Shown: one piece after another, positions 23,801 through 33,219 of the stretch
How the letters are laid out: each line of letters opens with the position of its first letter
Numbering within the stretch: position 1 is the stretch's first letter
Assembly: GCF_040493455.1 (NCBI RefSeq)
Contig: NZ_JANFDA010000008.1
Coordinates: 62,001-126,000 of the forward strand
Source of the DNA: Microcosmobacter sp040493455
GTDB lineage: Bacteria; Bacteroidota; Bacteroidia; Flavobacteriales; Flavobacteriaceae
Length of the DNA stretch: 64,000 nucleotides
Direction: 5' to 3'
The notes under the pieces: model-generated
The model's input: only the letters and a program-made list of their open reading frames with translations
Database searches by the model: none
Told to the model about the DNA's origin: nothing
Made by a program: the position numbers and the translations under genes

Positions 23801-26800
23801 GTATCCAGAACGGAGCACCAGATGGACTAGCTTTAGTAGATCCTTCAAATACTGTGATAGAATTCTTAAGCTACGAAGGTAGTTTTGCAGCTACGAATGG
23901 TCCAGCCAATGGATTAACGTCTACAGATATTGGAATTTTTGAAGCAGGAAATACTGATATTGGTGATTCTGTGCAACTTACAGGATCTGGTTCGGAAAGT
24001 GCAGATTTTACATGGTCTGGACCTTCTGCTGAATCACCAGGATCATTAAATGTTGGACAAACTTTAGAAGGATCGGGCTCAGGATCTCAAGTTACTTTAA
24101 CAGTTACAGATGAAAGTGGTAATACCGCAACATGTACAGCAAACATAACGGTTATAGATACTGCTGCACCAACTGCACTGTGTCAGGATATAGAAGTACA
24201 ACTTGATGAAAATGGTCAAGCAACAATTACAGCTTCAGATGTAGACGGAGGGTCTAATGATGCTTGTGGTGATGTAACCCTAAGTATCGATAGAGATAGT
24301 TTCTCTTGTGCTGACATCAGTTCAGGAGAGACACCAGAAGATCAAGTTTGGATCAATGAATTGCATTACGACAATGATGGTGGCGATACAGGTGAGTTTA
24401 TTGAAGTCGCTGGAACCGCTGGTGTAGATCTTTCAGGATATAGTTTAATACTATATAACGGAAGCGGAGGGGCTGCATACAATACTATTGCACTTTCGGG
24501 CGTCATCGATGATGAATCTAACGGTTTTGGAGCAGTTGATTTTCAGTTGGCTGCAAATGGTGTTCAAAATGGATCACCAGATGGTGTAGCTTTAGCTGGA
24601 CCAGGAGGATTAATTGAATTCCTTAGCTATGAAGGTTCGTTTACCGCTAGTGGTGGAGCTGCTGATGGTGTAACCTCTACAGATATTGGTGTCGCTGAAA
24701 CAGCAAGCACACCGATTGGTGAATCAGTTCAACTTAAGGGTACTGGTTCAGAAAGTGCCAATTTCTCTTGGACTGCGCCAAGTGCAGAATCTCCAGGTGA
24801 TCTTAATGATGGTCAGACATTAAATGCAGTAGGCTCTGGAACACAAGTAGTGTTAACAGTAACAGACGAAAGCGGAAATACTGCTACATGTACAGCCAAT
24901 GTCACTGTTGTAGATACTGCTGCACCAATAGCCTTATGTCAAGATATTGAAGTTGTGTTAGATGAAAACGGACAAGCTTCAATCACAGCTGCAGATGTAG
25001 ACAATGGTTCAAGTGATGCTTGTAGTAATGTTACGCTAAGTATAGATCAAGACACGTTCGATTGTACTGATACAACAGCTGAAACTATTTTAGAAATCAA
25101 TGAATTATTCATTTCAGAATATATTGAAGGAAGTTCAAATAATAAATGTATAGAAATCTATAATGGCACAGGTGCAGATGTAGATTTAGCATCAGAAGCC
25201 TACAGTATTTTTGTATCTAGAAATGGGGGCTCTTCTACTAGTACCATAAATCTTAGTGGTACGCTTGCAGATGGTGATGTTTATGTAATCTGTAATCCAA
25301 GTGCAGGATCTGACTTCCTTGCTGAGGCAGATGACACTTCAGGAAATATCAATTTCAACGGAGATGATGCCTTAGTGTTACAACGCAATGGCAATGCAAT
25401 AGATATTTTTGGAAAAGTAGGAGAGGACCCAGGTGCTTTATGGAGCGCTGGTGGTAATAACACTCAGAACCAAACCTTAGTAAGAGCAGAAAATGTCATC
25501 GCTGGTAATACAGATGATGCATCAGGATTCCCTTCATTAGCAACAGAATGGGTTCAATCTGATGTTGATACAGTATCTAGCTTAGGAGTACACTCAGTAA
25601 CAACGACGCTTACTGGAGTAGAAGTAACGCTAACCGTTACTGATGAAGCAGGAAATAGTGCAACATGCACAGCCTTTGTATCTGTTAAGGATGAAACGGC
25701 TCCAACTGTAACCTGCCCAGAAGATGCTGAGTTAGAATCTGATCCAGGGCTTTGTGGAGCAGTCTTTACATTTGATGTGCCTTTCGATGATAACTGCGAT
25801 GGAGCTACAATAGAGCAAACAGAAGGTTTACCATCTGGCTCGTTATTCCCAATAGGAGAGACTGAAGTTGTTTTTGTAGCCACTGATGCTTCAGGAAATA
25901 CTACAGAATGTGCATTCTCAGTTATTGTTGAAGACACTGAAGATCCGACAGTGGCTTGTCCTGCAGATACAGCAATTGATAATGATCCAGGTTCTTGTGG
26001 TGCGGTTTTCACTTATGATGTACCATTTGATGATAATTGTGAAGGGACTTCAATATCGCAAACAGCAGGCTTACCTTCAGGAGCAATGTTCCCATTGGGT
26101 GATACTATAAATACATTTGAAGTAACAGATGCAGCCGGAAACACAAGCTCTTGTAGCTTTACAGTGACTGTTAATGATACAGAAGATCCGACATTAACGT
26201 GTCCAGTCGATGTCACTCTAAATAATGATACAGGAAACTGTTCTGCAATTGTAATATACACTGTTCCGTTTGCAGATAATTGCCCAGGTGTAACACTGGA
26301 GCAAACAGCTGGTTTGCCTTCTGGAGACCCATTCCCAATAGGTACAACGACAAACACGTTTGTAGCAACGGATGCTTCAGGAAATACTACCGAATGTAGT
26401 TTTACGGTGACTGTTATTGATACTGAAATGCCAGTGCTTAACTGTCCAGAAGATATCGAATTAACCAATGCAGGAGGTTCTTGTGATGCAATAGTAGAGT
26501 ATGAGGTTCAAACATCAGATAACTGTCCTGGTTCTGTAGTAACACAATTAGAAGGACTACCTTCAGGATCGTCATTCCCAGTAGGAGAAACGGTCAATAC
26601 TTTTATGGTTACTGATGCTTCAGGAAACAGTCAAACATGTAGTTTCTTAGTTACGGTTACAGATGAAGAAAAACCAGAATTGGAGTGTCCAGCAGATATC
26701 ACTGTAAATAATGATCCTGGAAATTGTTCAGCAATCGTTAACTATGCAATTGTAGCTTCAGATAACTGTCCAGGAGACGTCTTAACACAAACAGCAGGAT

Positions 26801-28674
26801 TACCATCTGGAGCAGCATTCCCAATAGGAGAGACCCTTGTATCCTACACATTGACAGATGCAGCAGGACTCACAGCACATTGTAGTTTTATAGTTACTGT
26901 AATTGATTCAGAATTACCACAGATTACCTGTCCAGGAGATATTTCAGTTGGTACTGATGATGCACTTTGTGGAGCAGTAGTAGATTTCGATATTATTGCT
27001 TCTGATAATTGTCCAGATTTTGAAGTGATTCAACATACTGGATTACCATCAGGTAGTGAATTCCCAGTAGGAGAGACCTACATCATTTTTGAAGTCTTAG
27101 ATGCTTCAGGTAATAGCGTGATGTGTGATTTCTTCGTAACTGTTGAAGATACTGATGCTCCAGAAATTACTGGTTGTCCAGAAGATGTGTCACTCTGTGG
27201 TGCACAAACTGTAGACTGGACACCACCAACGGTTACTGACTCTTGTCCTACCACAGTGACAAGTAGTCATAATCCAGGTGATTTCTTTGACGTTGGAACC
27301 ACAACGGTAGTATATACTGCTACAGATGACTCTGGTAATACTTCGGAATGTAGCTTTGATGTTACTATCTATGGCGAACCACAAATTGAAATTGTAGAGT
27401 CTGCTTTAGATGATTTCTGTCAAGGTTTAGCAGAGCTCACTGTTGTCATCAGTAATGAGTCAGACTTGGATGAGCCTGTTACGATTAATTGGTCTACAGG
27501 TAGTACTGAAGATTCAATCATTGTAACGCACAATGATACATTTACAGTTACAGTATCAACTGCTACTGGCTGCGAAGCTGAAGCGAGTTATACTACAAAT
27601 ATAGATGCTACTGATGTCCTTTCTGGATATACCATGATTGGTAAACGCGGTGTGAATCTCTACGGAACTTATGTAAGTGGAGGCGTAGGCGTATTAGATC
27701 CAAACAAGCTAGCCTTTATCGGCGCATTTAGCTATATAAATGGCTTTGTGAAGTCCGATTATATCTGGGGAACATGGTGGAGCTATGTGGCTAATCCTAT
27801 ATACGATAATGCGGATGTTACCTTACCGACATTCTATGAGAATAATGCAGATGACGATTGTGGTAATAATGTTACTGTGCATCCATATCAAACGGTGACC
27901 ATTACTGGCGAAATCTATGACAATATCAAAGTTAAGTATGGTGGTACCTTAATTATTGATTCACCAGAGGTATACATCGATAAACTATCTACAGAATCTA
28001 ATGCAAAGATTGAGTTTAATCAGCCGTCGGCAGTAATGATTGATGAGACCATGAAAATAGGTCGAAACAATACTATTGCTAGCAATGGAAACAACTCTGT
28101 ATTCTATGTTGAAAAAGATGTACGTATTAGCGCTAGAGCTGATGTTAACGTAAATATTTATACGAAACGTAACCTTATTGTAAGAGCTTCTAGCTGGTGG
28201 AAACACACAAGAATGAAAGGATTGTTCATTGCTTTAGATGAAGTCTATTCGTCTTGGAATGTAAAATGGTTACCAGGAAAAACTTGTGGAAGTATTCCAA
28301 CACCAGATGGACCACCAGCAGGTTGTGAAGATAACGATGATGATGATTATGCATGGAATTGGGGATGGGATGATGACGATAAAGCAGCAAATCCTGCTTC
28401 TTTAGAAGTCACAAAAGATGATGTAAAACTGTATCCAGTGCCAACAAGACATACACTGAATGTAGACTTTACAAGTCCAATAGCCACAGATGTAGCGTAT
28501 AGTATCGTTTCTATAAAAGGAGATATGCCAATTCGCAATAAGTGGACTGTATCCGAAGGTAAAAATACGACGAAGGTAGATGTCTCTAGACTGGCCGAAG
28601 GGCAGTATTACTTAATCTTTGAATATGGCGATCAATCGATAAGTAAACAATTTATTATTGTCTCAGGACGATAA
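20836..28674 (+). CDS. giant modular secreted adhesin-like protein with HYR and lamin-tail domains, type IX sorted
   Basis: The 2612-residue protein has a signal peptide (1-25) and, at the end, a type IX secretion sorting domain (about 2530-2612; VKLYPVPTRHTLNVDF, then LAEGQYYLIFE). Seven units of the form CQDIxVQLDxxGxAxITAxDVDxGS start at about residue 180 and alternate with five lamin-tail-like domains. Three of these begin ELFISEYIEGSSNNKC and two begin QVWINE(F/L)HYDNDG. From about 1619 to 2180 follow seven HYR (immunoglobulin-like) repeats with paired Cys. A beta-helix, bactofilin-like stretch (about 2336-2485) and an Asp-rich patch precede the sorting domain. It is probably a cell-surface adhesin or matrix protein. 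Internal duplication is described separately. Confidence 0.9.
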   Translation: MKKKSFFLASLFLLVFLFSSSLSAQNSGIFDSFIIFDQDNTGNQYYDLQSSTGNPDFDNAYFGNLTCSNSLVLNGGQNKTFKCPPDDIFDGILAYRVYETGTTPGAFIDINLPFLSENDIPCGGKDQVWEQAGAGVDILAGLSSGNYTIEVFSRANFNFGTHFSSNFGANFKATFDYTDNAPTAVCQDITVQLDANGMATINAADVDGGSSDDCGSVILSVDINTFDCDDVSTGGGGPTISELFISEYIEGSSNNKCIEIYNGTGSSVDLSGYSLERYSNGGTSGTVIALSGTVADGDVFVICNPSSAAGFLAEADATSSNINFNGDDAVALFNGSTAIDVFGKIGEDPGTDWSVGGNDTSNQTLIRNADILSGNTDDAAGFPSLGTEWTELSQDDVSNLGSHTVNSGSGSSGVPVMLTVTDTNGNSSTCNAKVTVEDNLAPTAVCQDMTVQLDANGQATITAADVDGGSTDNCGSVELSINKDSFDCSHIGPNTVTLTVTDASGNTSTCDATVTVEDNEDPNAVCQDIEVQLDANGQATITAADVDGGSTDNCGSVTLSIDQDTFDCDDVSTGGGATISELFISEYIEGSSNNKCIEIYNGTGSSVDLSGYSLERYSNGGTSGTVIALSGTVADGDVFVICNPSSAAGFLAEADATSSNINFNGDDAVALFNGSTAIDVFGKIGEDPGTDWSVGGNDTSNQTLIRNADILSGNTDDAAGFPSLGTEWTELSQDDVSNLGSHTVNSGSGSSGVDVTLTVTDTSGNSSTCTATVTVIDTIDPTAVCQDITVQLDGSGQATITAADVDGGSTDNCGSVELSINNDSFDCTNIGPNTVTLTATDASGNTSTCDATVTVEDNIAPIALCQDLIVELDATGTGTITASDVDNGSNDLCGDVTLSIDIDTFTCDDISEGVTPADQVWINEFHYDNDGSDTGEFVEVAGTAGVDLTGYSVVLYNGSNGTSYGTINLSGILPNESNGFGAASFSESGIQNGAPDGLALVDPSNTVIEFLSYEGSFAATNGPANGLTSTDIGIFEAGNTDIGDSVQLTGSGSESADFTWSGPSAESPGSLNVGQTLEGSGSGSQVTLTVTDESGNTATCTANITVIDTAAPTALCQDIEVQLDENGQATITASDVDGGSNDACGDVTLSIDRDSFSCADISSGETPEDQVWINELHYDNDGGDTGEFIEVAGTAGVDLSGYSLILYNGSGGAAYNTIALSGVIDDESNGFGAVDFQLAANGVQNGSPDGVALAGPGGLIEFLSYEGSFTASGGAADGVTSTDIGVAETASTPIGESVQLKGTGSESANFSWTAPSAESPGDLNDGQTLNAVGSGTQVVLTVTDESGNTATCTANVTVVDTAAPIALCQDIEVVLDENGQASITAADVDNGSSDACSNVTLSIDQDTFDCTDTTAETILEINELFISEYIEGSSNNKCIEIYNGTGADVDLASEAYSIFVSRNGGSSTSTINLSGTLADGDVYVICNPSAGSDFLAEADDTSGNINFNGDDALVLQRNGNAIDIFGKVGEDPGALWSAGGNNTQNQTLVRAENVIAGNTDDASGFPSLATEWVQSDVDTVSSLGVHSVTTTLTGVEVTLTVTDEAGNSATCTAFVSVKDETAPTVTCPEDAELESDPGLCGAVFTFDVPFDDNCDGATIEQTEGLPSGSLFPIGETEVVFVATDASGNTTECAFSVIVEDTEDPTVACPADTAIDNDPGSCGAVFTYDVPFDDNCEGTSISQTAGLPSGAMFPLGDTINTFEVTDAAGNTSSCSFTVTVNDTEDPTLTCPVDVTLNNDTGNCSAIVIYTVPFADNCPGVTLEQTAGLPSGDPFPIGTTTNTFVATDASGNTTECSFTVTVIDTEMPVLNCPEDIELTNAGGSCDAIVEYEVQTSDNCPGSVVTQLEGLPSGSSFPVGETVNTFMVTDASGNSQTCSFLVTVTDEEKPELECPADITVNNDPGNCSAIVNYAIVASDNCPGDVLTQTAGLPSGAAFPIGETLVSYTLTDAAGLTAHCSFIVTVIDSELPQITCPGDISVGTDDALCGAVVDFDIIASDNCPDFEVIQHTGLPSGSEFPVGETYIIFEVLDASGNSVMCDFFVTVEDTDAPEITGCPEDVSLCGAQTVDWTPPTVTDSCPTTVTSSHNPGDFFDVGTTTVVYTATDDSGNTSECSFDVTIYGEPQIEIVESALDDFCQGLAELTVVISNESDLDEPVTINWSTGSTEDSIIVTHNDTFTVTVSTATGCEAEASYTTNIDATDVLSGYTMIGKRGVNLYGTYVSGGVGVLDPNKLAFIGAFSYINGFVKSDYIWGTWWSYVANPIYDNADVTLPTFYENNADDDCGNNVTVHPYQTVTITGEIYDNIKVKYGGTLIIDSPEVYIDKLSTESNAKIEFNQPSAVMIDETMKIGRNNTIASNGNNSVFYVEKDVRISARADVNVNIYTKRNLIVRASSWWKHTRMKGLFIALDEVYSSWNVKWLPGKTCGSIPTPDGPPAGCEDNDDDDYAWNWGWDDDDKAANPASLEVTKDDVKLYPVPTRHTLNVDFTSPIATDVAYSIVSIKGDMPIRNKWTVSEGKNTTKVDVSRLAEGQYYLIFEYGDQSISKQFIIVSGR
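21628..22067 (+). repeat. 440-bp perfect direct repeat, copy 1 (in adhesin gene)
   Basis: The stretch is base-for-base identical to 22645-23084, an offset of 1017 bases. It encodes most of a lamin-tail-like domain. Flanking sequence diverges at synonymous sites on both sides, so the identity has sharp borders. Confidence 0.95.
22645..23084 (+). repeat. 440-bp perfect direct repeat, copy 2 (in adhesin gene)
   Basis: Identical to 21628-22067. A third, diverged copy of the same protein domain lies at about 25095-25620, which shows that perfect DNA identity is not required by the protein. Confidence 0.95.
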
Positions 28675-28696
28675 CATTTGATTTATTTTAAATGTG

Positions 28697-28727
28697 AAAA
28701 GCAGCTCAATTCTGGGCTGCTTTTTTT
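28697..28727 (+). terminator. rho-independent terminator of the adhesin gene
   Basis: AAAGCAGC pairs with GCTGCTTT, extended by TCA/TGG around an ATTC loop, and is followed by seven Ts. It starts 23 bases after the stop codon. Confidence 0.9.
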
Positions 28728-28770
28728 ATTATGCATATCTTTATATAGCTAACAATCAATCACATCACTC

Positions 28771-29577
28771 ATGAAAAAGCTATTAACCCTCGTTTTCATT
28801 TTACCTTTTTTTGTATGTAGCCAGAATGTAGAAACTATGTTTCTCGGGTTTTACGAAACAGGAGCAACCCTCGAAAATTATAATATAGAGGATCAGCTCA
28901 GAACTGAATTCTCTAAACAGAAAGCACGCTACATAGGCACTTATGTAAAGCTTTATAACAATGATTATAATGTTAAGGATCAAAACTTCAAGATAAAACT
29001 GAGCTATTTTGATAGTGCTGTAAAGAAGTTTGGAGAAACTGAAATAAATGTATCGCTTAGCAAAAACACAAAAATGAAAGGTTTTTATAGAGGTTTTGGA
29101 TATAAAGATCCGAATCTATGGAAAGCAGATACGTTTTCTGTTGTAGCTACCATAGATGGTAAGGTCGTTGGTAGCAGTAGTTTTAAGATTGTAAATCGAT
29201 CGACTAGTATCTCTAAAGTTATTAGCATGAAATTTTTTGAGTGGAGCGGAACAGGAACACCACCAAAAGATCGTACACATTCACAACGTTTTAAATCCGA
29301 TACAGCACGTTTTATTTATACTGATGTGAATATCGATAATCCCAATTATAATAAGTTTGAATGGCGTGCTAAGATGACATTGAAATATTATTATCCTGAT
29401 GGATCTTTATTACTAGCACCAGAAATCGACATGAAGATTCCAATAACTTATAAAGGCGCAATACTGTATCATGGTGCTAGTGTTGCCAAAGATTATACGT
29501 GGCCAAAAGGAAACTATAGAGTTGAAGCCTGGCACGATGGTAAACTCATGTCAACCAATTTCTTTACTATGGAGTAG
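28771..29577 (+). CDS. secreted protein of unknown function
   Basis: Residues 1-18 form a signal peptide (MKKLLTLVFILPFFVCSQ). The mature 250 residues seem to be two beta-sandwich halves, each opening with a similar pattern: ARYIGTYVKLYNNDYN followed by KIKLSYFD in the first, and ARFIYTDVNIDNPNYN followed by MTLKYYYPDG in the second. This suggests an internal duplication. No enzyme motif is visible. It follows the adhesin terminator and probably has its own promoter (TATCTTTA at 28736). Family not recognised; a periplasmic or surface binding protein is the safest description. Confidence 0.75.
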   Translation: MKKLLTLVFILPFFVCSQNVETMFLGFYETGATLENYNIEDQLRTEFSKQKARYIGTYVKLYNNDYNVKDQNFKIKLSYFDSAVKKFGETEINVSLSKNTKMKGFYRGFGYKDPNLWKADTFSVVATIDGKVVGSSSFKIVNRSTSISKVISMKFFEWSGTGTPPKDRTHSQRFKSDTARFIYTDVNIDNPNYNKFEWRAKMTLKYYYPDGSLLLAPEIDMKIPITYKGAILYHGASVAKDYTWPKGNYRVEAWHDGKLMSTNFFTME

Positions 29578-29606
29578 TACCAATTTGTTTGTATCATGAA
29601 TAACTA

Positions 29607-29638
<32 letters not shown>

Positions 29639-29671
29639 TGCATTTATAATCAATGGCGTATAGCTATGCTA

Positions 29672-29733
29672 TTTGATATAATATCAGATATAACTTCGTA
29701 TAAGCGAATTATATCGTTAGATATTATGTCAAA
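29672..29733. other. 62-bp imperfect palindrome resembling a tyrosine-recombinase (Xer/dif-like) site
   Basis: Outer arms TTTGATATAATATC (29672-29685) and GATATTATGTCAAA (29720-29733) are complementary at 13 of 14 positions, and inner arms GATATAA / TTATATC are perfect. The core ACTTCGTATAA (29693-29703) resembles the XerC arm of known dif sites. The 13 bases at 29690-29702 equal one arm of loxP. The site sits at the edge of an AT-rich restriction-modification island. It may be dif, an integration site, or a coincidental hairpin. Confidence 0.35.
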
Positions 29734-29782
29734 GCCATTTTACGATTAATCTGTGCTTACGTTTCTTTTTAATATTCTGTAC

Positions 29783-29980
29783 TTAGCTCAAGAAAATTTC
29801 AAATACGCGATTTTCACGGCTTGCCACTAGAGTATAAAATTTCTCTGGGAGCAAATTTTTATACACTTGTTGTATGTAGAAAGAACTTCTATTATTTTTT
29901 TTAGAGATCCTAATATTATGTAAAATAGAATTGTTGAGAATGCTTATTGGTAAATCCCTAAGATATTGCCGTACACTCAC
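29783..29980 (-). CDS. doubtful small reading frame downstream of the restriction-modification gene
   Basis: A 65-residue frame starts 53 bases after the stop of the restriction-modification enzyme on the same strand. It is rich in Ile, Asn, Arg and Leu, with no signal peptide, no membrane segment and no recognised motif. It could be a small accessory protein, a remnant of a longer gene, or chance. Nothing else is coded in 29578-30032 apart from the palindrome listed separately. Confidence 0.25.
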   Translation of the reverse strand: MSVRQYLRDLPISILNNSILHNIRISKKNNRSSFYIQQVYKNLLPEKFYTLVASRENRVFEIFLS

Positions 29981-30032
29981 ATATTGTTTTGACCAAAATT
30001 TTTATGAGGCCGAAATTAAACTCATAGATTAT

Positions 30033-33000
30033 TTACACAATTTCAATTACTGCAATTTCATCTTCATTTAAATCATATAAATTATAAACAGAAGTATTTA
30101 TTTGGCTCTCTAAATTTTTAATTTTCCTATCATAAAAATCTTCATCTGATGATGTAGTTGATTCTTGTCGAAGTTTAACAGTTTCAATTATTTTTTTAAC
30201 CAAATCTTCAAGCTCTTTAACTTTAAGTTTATCATCTGCATTTCTTAATTTAAGATTTGGTATTGGAAATTGTCTAAATACTTTTACTCCAATATCAACT
30301 CCTATTCCACGCTTTTTACCAAAAATATTAAACCAATATTCTGCAAATTTTGAGTTCATTAAACCAAGTAAAAATTCTAAAGAATATTTTTTGTTTTTCT
30401 GAATGATAGTCGAAAATGAAAAACCACAATAAATTTTGGATTTGTCTAAATGAAATTCTGGTTTCAGAAACATTCCTTTGCAAATTAGTTTTGGTTCTTC
30501 AAAAAATATTTCTTTCCGCGGTCTATGTATTCCATAAGGTTTATTAGATGAACTAATATAATTTGCCAACTTATCTAAATGTACTTTTAGATTAGGATAA
30601 TTATTATCAGCAATTTTATCTTTGGCAATTTTATCTGCGTAAATTAAATATTCATTAATTTCTTTAATACCATATTTTATAACATCAGTTGAGCTTACAT
30701 AAGGCTTTACAATCTTTAGCTCTTCTTCTGCTAAATTTAGTTTATCTAACTCTTCTTTTGTTAATACAAAAACACCTGTATTTACAGGAAATGCTGTTGG
30801 GAATTTTTCAAATTGTTTTTTTGAAACTTTGTCTGTAGACTCTTGAACACCAACTGAAGTATCATAAAAATCATCTAAAACTTGATATTTTCTAAAATTA
30901 ATGGAACTCTTTACGGTTTTAATTTTATCATTTGAATCGAATAAATCCTTTACAGATATTTTAAACTTTTCAAATTCCTCAATTGCTTCAGGATGCTTTA
31001 TATCTATAATTTTGGAAATTTCAGTTTTATATTCTTTGGTTCTACCTTTTTTAAAAATGCTTATATTATGTTTTCCGCTGACATCTTTAAACACTTTTGC
31101 ATTTTCAAAATCTACTAAATTAACAACTTGTAAATCTTCTTTTATATGCTTTCGCAATAAAGATGCTCCATCGCTTCGCATCCAATAGCTATTTGTTATA
31201 TAAGCTACATACCCTTTTTCTTTTACAATATTTGCAGCTTTGTGTACAAAATAATACCAAAAGTCCATTTTGCCTTTGTGATATTTTTTACCAATTTCGG
31301 ATTTTTCAACTGGTGCAAAAACTTCTTGGTTTCCAAGCTCTTTTAAGTAAGGTGGATTGCCAACAATGGCATCAAAACCGCCATTTTTAAACACTTTTGG
31401 AAATGAGGTTTTATAATCAAAAGGGTTTATTTCTTTTTGTTGTTCGAGTGTGTAACTATCATCTTCTGTAATATCCCAACCAACTAATGAATTTCCTGAA
31501 CGTATATTTTGGGTTAAATCAGGTAACACCTTACTAAAGGCAGTTATTTGACCCGATTTTGTAGTTGTTCCAAAATTTTCGTCTTCTAACAACTTTAAAA
31601 ACAATGATAATTGTGATACTTCAACTGCTTGATTATCAATATCAACACCAAAAACATTATTTAATAGAATTTCTTGTTTTCTTTTTAGTGTTAAAACCCA
31701 AGCACCATCAACAAACATAGCATTACCATCATCATCACTTCTACCATCAATTTCAGTTTTATCTTGTAACTTATCTTGATAATAGTTTTTATGATAATCT
31801 ATTAAATACTCGTAAACACCTATTAAAAAACTACCACTACCACAGGAAATATCTGCAAAAGAAAATTCATTAATTTCTTTTGGTGTTTTGCCCTTAATAA
31901 GTTTTCCAACTGAATTTTTAATTATATAATCTACGACATATTTTGGTGTGTAAAATACACCTCCAGCTTTTCTTACTTCAGGCTTAAATTCTATATCTAC
32001 AATTCCATTATTTACTGTTACTATTTTACCCAAAAAACGTTCATAAATACTACCTAAAATATGTACAGGAATGACATTAAAATTATACGGTGATTCTTTT
32101 GAAGAAATATCTTGACATAAATCATAAAAAATATCATCATCTGCGCCTTTAAAATTAGGCTTGTCAATTATACTTTCCTTAAATACAATTCCATTGTATT
32201 TTCCGTCAAATGTATGTGATAATTGCACAAAACTTTTCCAATCTTTTAACTCATTGATATAATCTTCAAACTCAATTTGTTTGTCTTCTAAAAAACGAAT
32301 AAAAACTAATCTATCAATAGTTTTTTGAGTTGCTTCAGTAAGTTGTTTTGGTGTTAATCCTGGATTGTTATTATAAAATGCTCTTGCAAGTTCTAAACGT
32401 AATTGGTCTATGTACTCAAGAAAATCATCATCAACAGCTTTATAACCGCCACCAAAAAGTTTTAGCTGTCGTTCTTTTAATTTTCTTTTAGGTATTTGAG
32501 TTTCTACAAAATGATTTATACTATCATCATCAACAGCTTCTCTTGAAAATAGATAGTAAATTTCTCTAAAAACTTCTTCATCTTTATAATCTCTAAAATT
32601 ATAAGATTTTATTGCGGCATTAGCAGAATACTTTGGATGTGGTTTTGCTCTACAATCAATTACTATAAACTCCTCAAAATCGGTTAAAATAGATAATGGT
32701 GTTTGGGAGTTCCAACCATATTTATGGGTTTGCAAATAGTACTGTGTATTATCTTGAAGTAAAACAGCAGGTTTTTTTGCTTCAACAAAAAATACTGGAT
32801 TTTTATAATCTGGATTTAAGTAAAAAGCGTAATCAGCAAACTTTTTTCCTTTTGAACCTTCTTGCTTTTGTGTTTTTTCAACTTTTACTTCCTGTTTATA
32901 AGGATTTTTTTGGTACTCGTGATTAACATCCCAACCTAAAGCAATTAAAAAAGGGTCTAAAAAGTCCTTTCTAACTTCTGCTTCTTGGTACTTCGGACTT

Positions 33001-33080
33001 TTATAGTAAGTGTAATTATTTTCAAAATTATCAACTAACTTTTTTACATTTTCAAATGCTTCATTAAAAGATGTTTGCAT
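30033..33080 (-). CDS. one-polypeptide restriction-modification enzyme (type IIG-like, N6-adenine methylase)
   Basis: The N-terminal 160 residues form a PD-(D/E)xK nuclease-like domain ending in FVEAKKP. The central methylase has SAM motif I DISCGSGSF near residue 408 and the catalytic NPPY motif (VGNPPY) near residue 576. The order matches N6-adenine gamma-class enzymes, and the C-terminal TaqI-like part (about 730-960) should read the DNA target. Such proteins both cut foreign DNA and protect the host by methylation. The gene is visibly more AT-rich than its surroundings, a sign of transfer. It is divergent from an HExxH protein gene 139 bases away. Recognition sequence unknown. Confidence 0.9.
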   Translation of the reverse strand: MQTSFNEAFENVKKLVDNFENNYTYYKSPKYQEAEVRKDFLDPFLIALGWDVNHEYQKNPYKQEVKVEKTQKQEGSKGKKFADYAFYLNPDYKNPVFFVEAKKPAVLLQDNTQYYLQTHKYGWNSQTPLSILTDFEEFIVIDCRAKPHPKYSANAAIKSYNFRDYKDEEVFREIYYLFSREAVDDDSINHFVETQIPKRKLKERQLKLFGGGYKAVDDDFLEYIDQLRLELARAFYNNNPGLTPKQLTEATQKTIDRLVFIRFLEDKQIEFEDYINELKDWKSFVQLSHTFDGKYNGIVFKESIIDKPNFKGADDDIFYDLCQDISSKESPYNFNVIPVHILGSIYERFLGKIVTVNNGIVDIEFKPEVRKAGGVFYTPKYVVDYIIKNSVGKLIKGKTPKEINEFSFADISCGSGSFLIGVYEYLIDYHKNYYQDKLQDKTEIDGRSDDDGNAMFVDGAWVLTLKRKQEILLNNVFGVDIDNQAVEVSQLSLFLKLLEDENFGTTTKSGQITAFSKVLPDLTQNIRSGNSLVGWDITEDDSYTLEQQKEINPFDYKTSFPKVFKNGGFDAIVGNPPYLKELGNQEVFAPVEKSEIGKKYHKGKMDFWYYFVHKAANIVKEKGYVAYITNSYWMRSDGASLLRKHIKEDLQVVNLVDFENAKVFKDVSGKHNISIFKKGRTKEYKTEISKIIDIKHPEAIEEFEKFKISVKDLFDSNDKIKTVKSSINFRKYQVLDDFYDTSVGVQESTDKVSKKQFEKFPTAFPVNTGVFVLTKEELDKLNLAEEELKIVKPYVSSTDVIKYGIKEINEYLIYADKIAKDKIADNNYPNLKVHLDKLANYISSSNKPYGIHRPRKEIFFEEPKLICKGMFLKPEFHLDKSKIYCGFSFSTIIQKNKKYSLEFLLGLMNSKFAEYWFNIFGKKRGIGVDIGVKVFRQFPIPNLKLRNADDKLKVKELEDLVKKIIETVKLRQESTTSSDEDFYDRKIKNLESQINTSVYNLYDLNEDEIAVIEIV

Positions 33081-33219
33081 AAATTATTCTATCACTTTTG
33101 TTTAAAAGATTTGGAATTTTAAAAATAGAACTTATAATTAAATAATGTCAAATTTTACTATTAATATTTGAATTGTAATTTCTTATAATTTTAATATATT
33201 TCTAAATAATTTTATTTCT

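Noticed and set aside
25554..26468. Two long minus-strand open frames inside the adhesin gene
   Set aside because: They mirror the repetitive HYR coding sequence, have repeat-derived composition and no start context; the plus-strand protein explains them fully.
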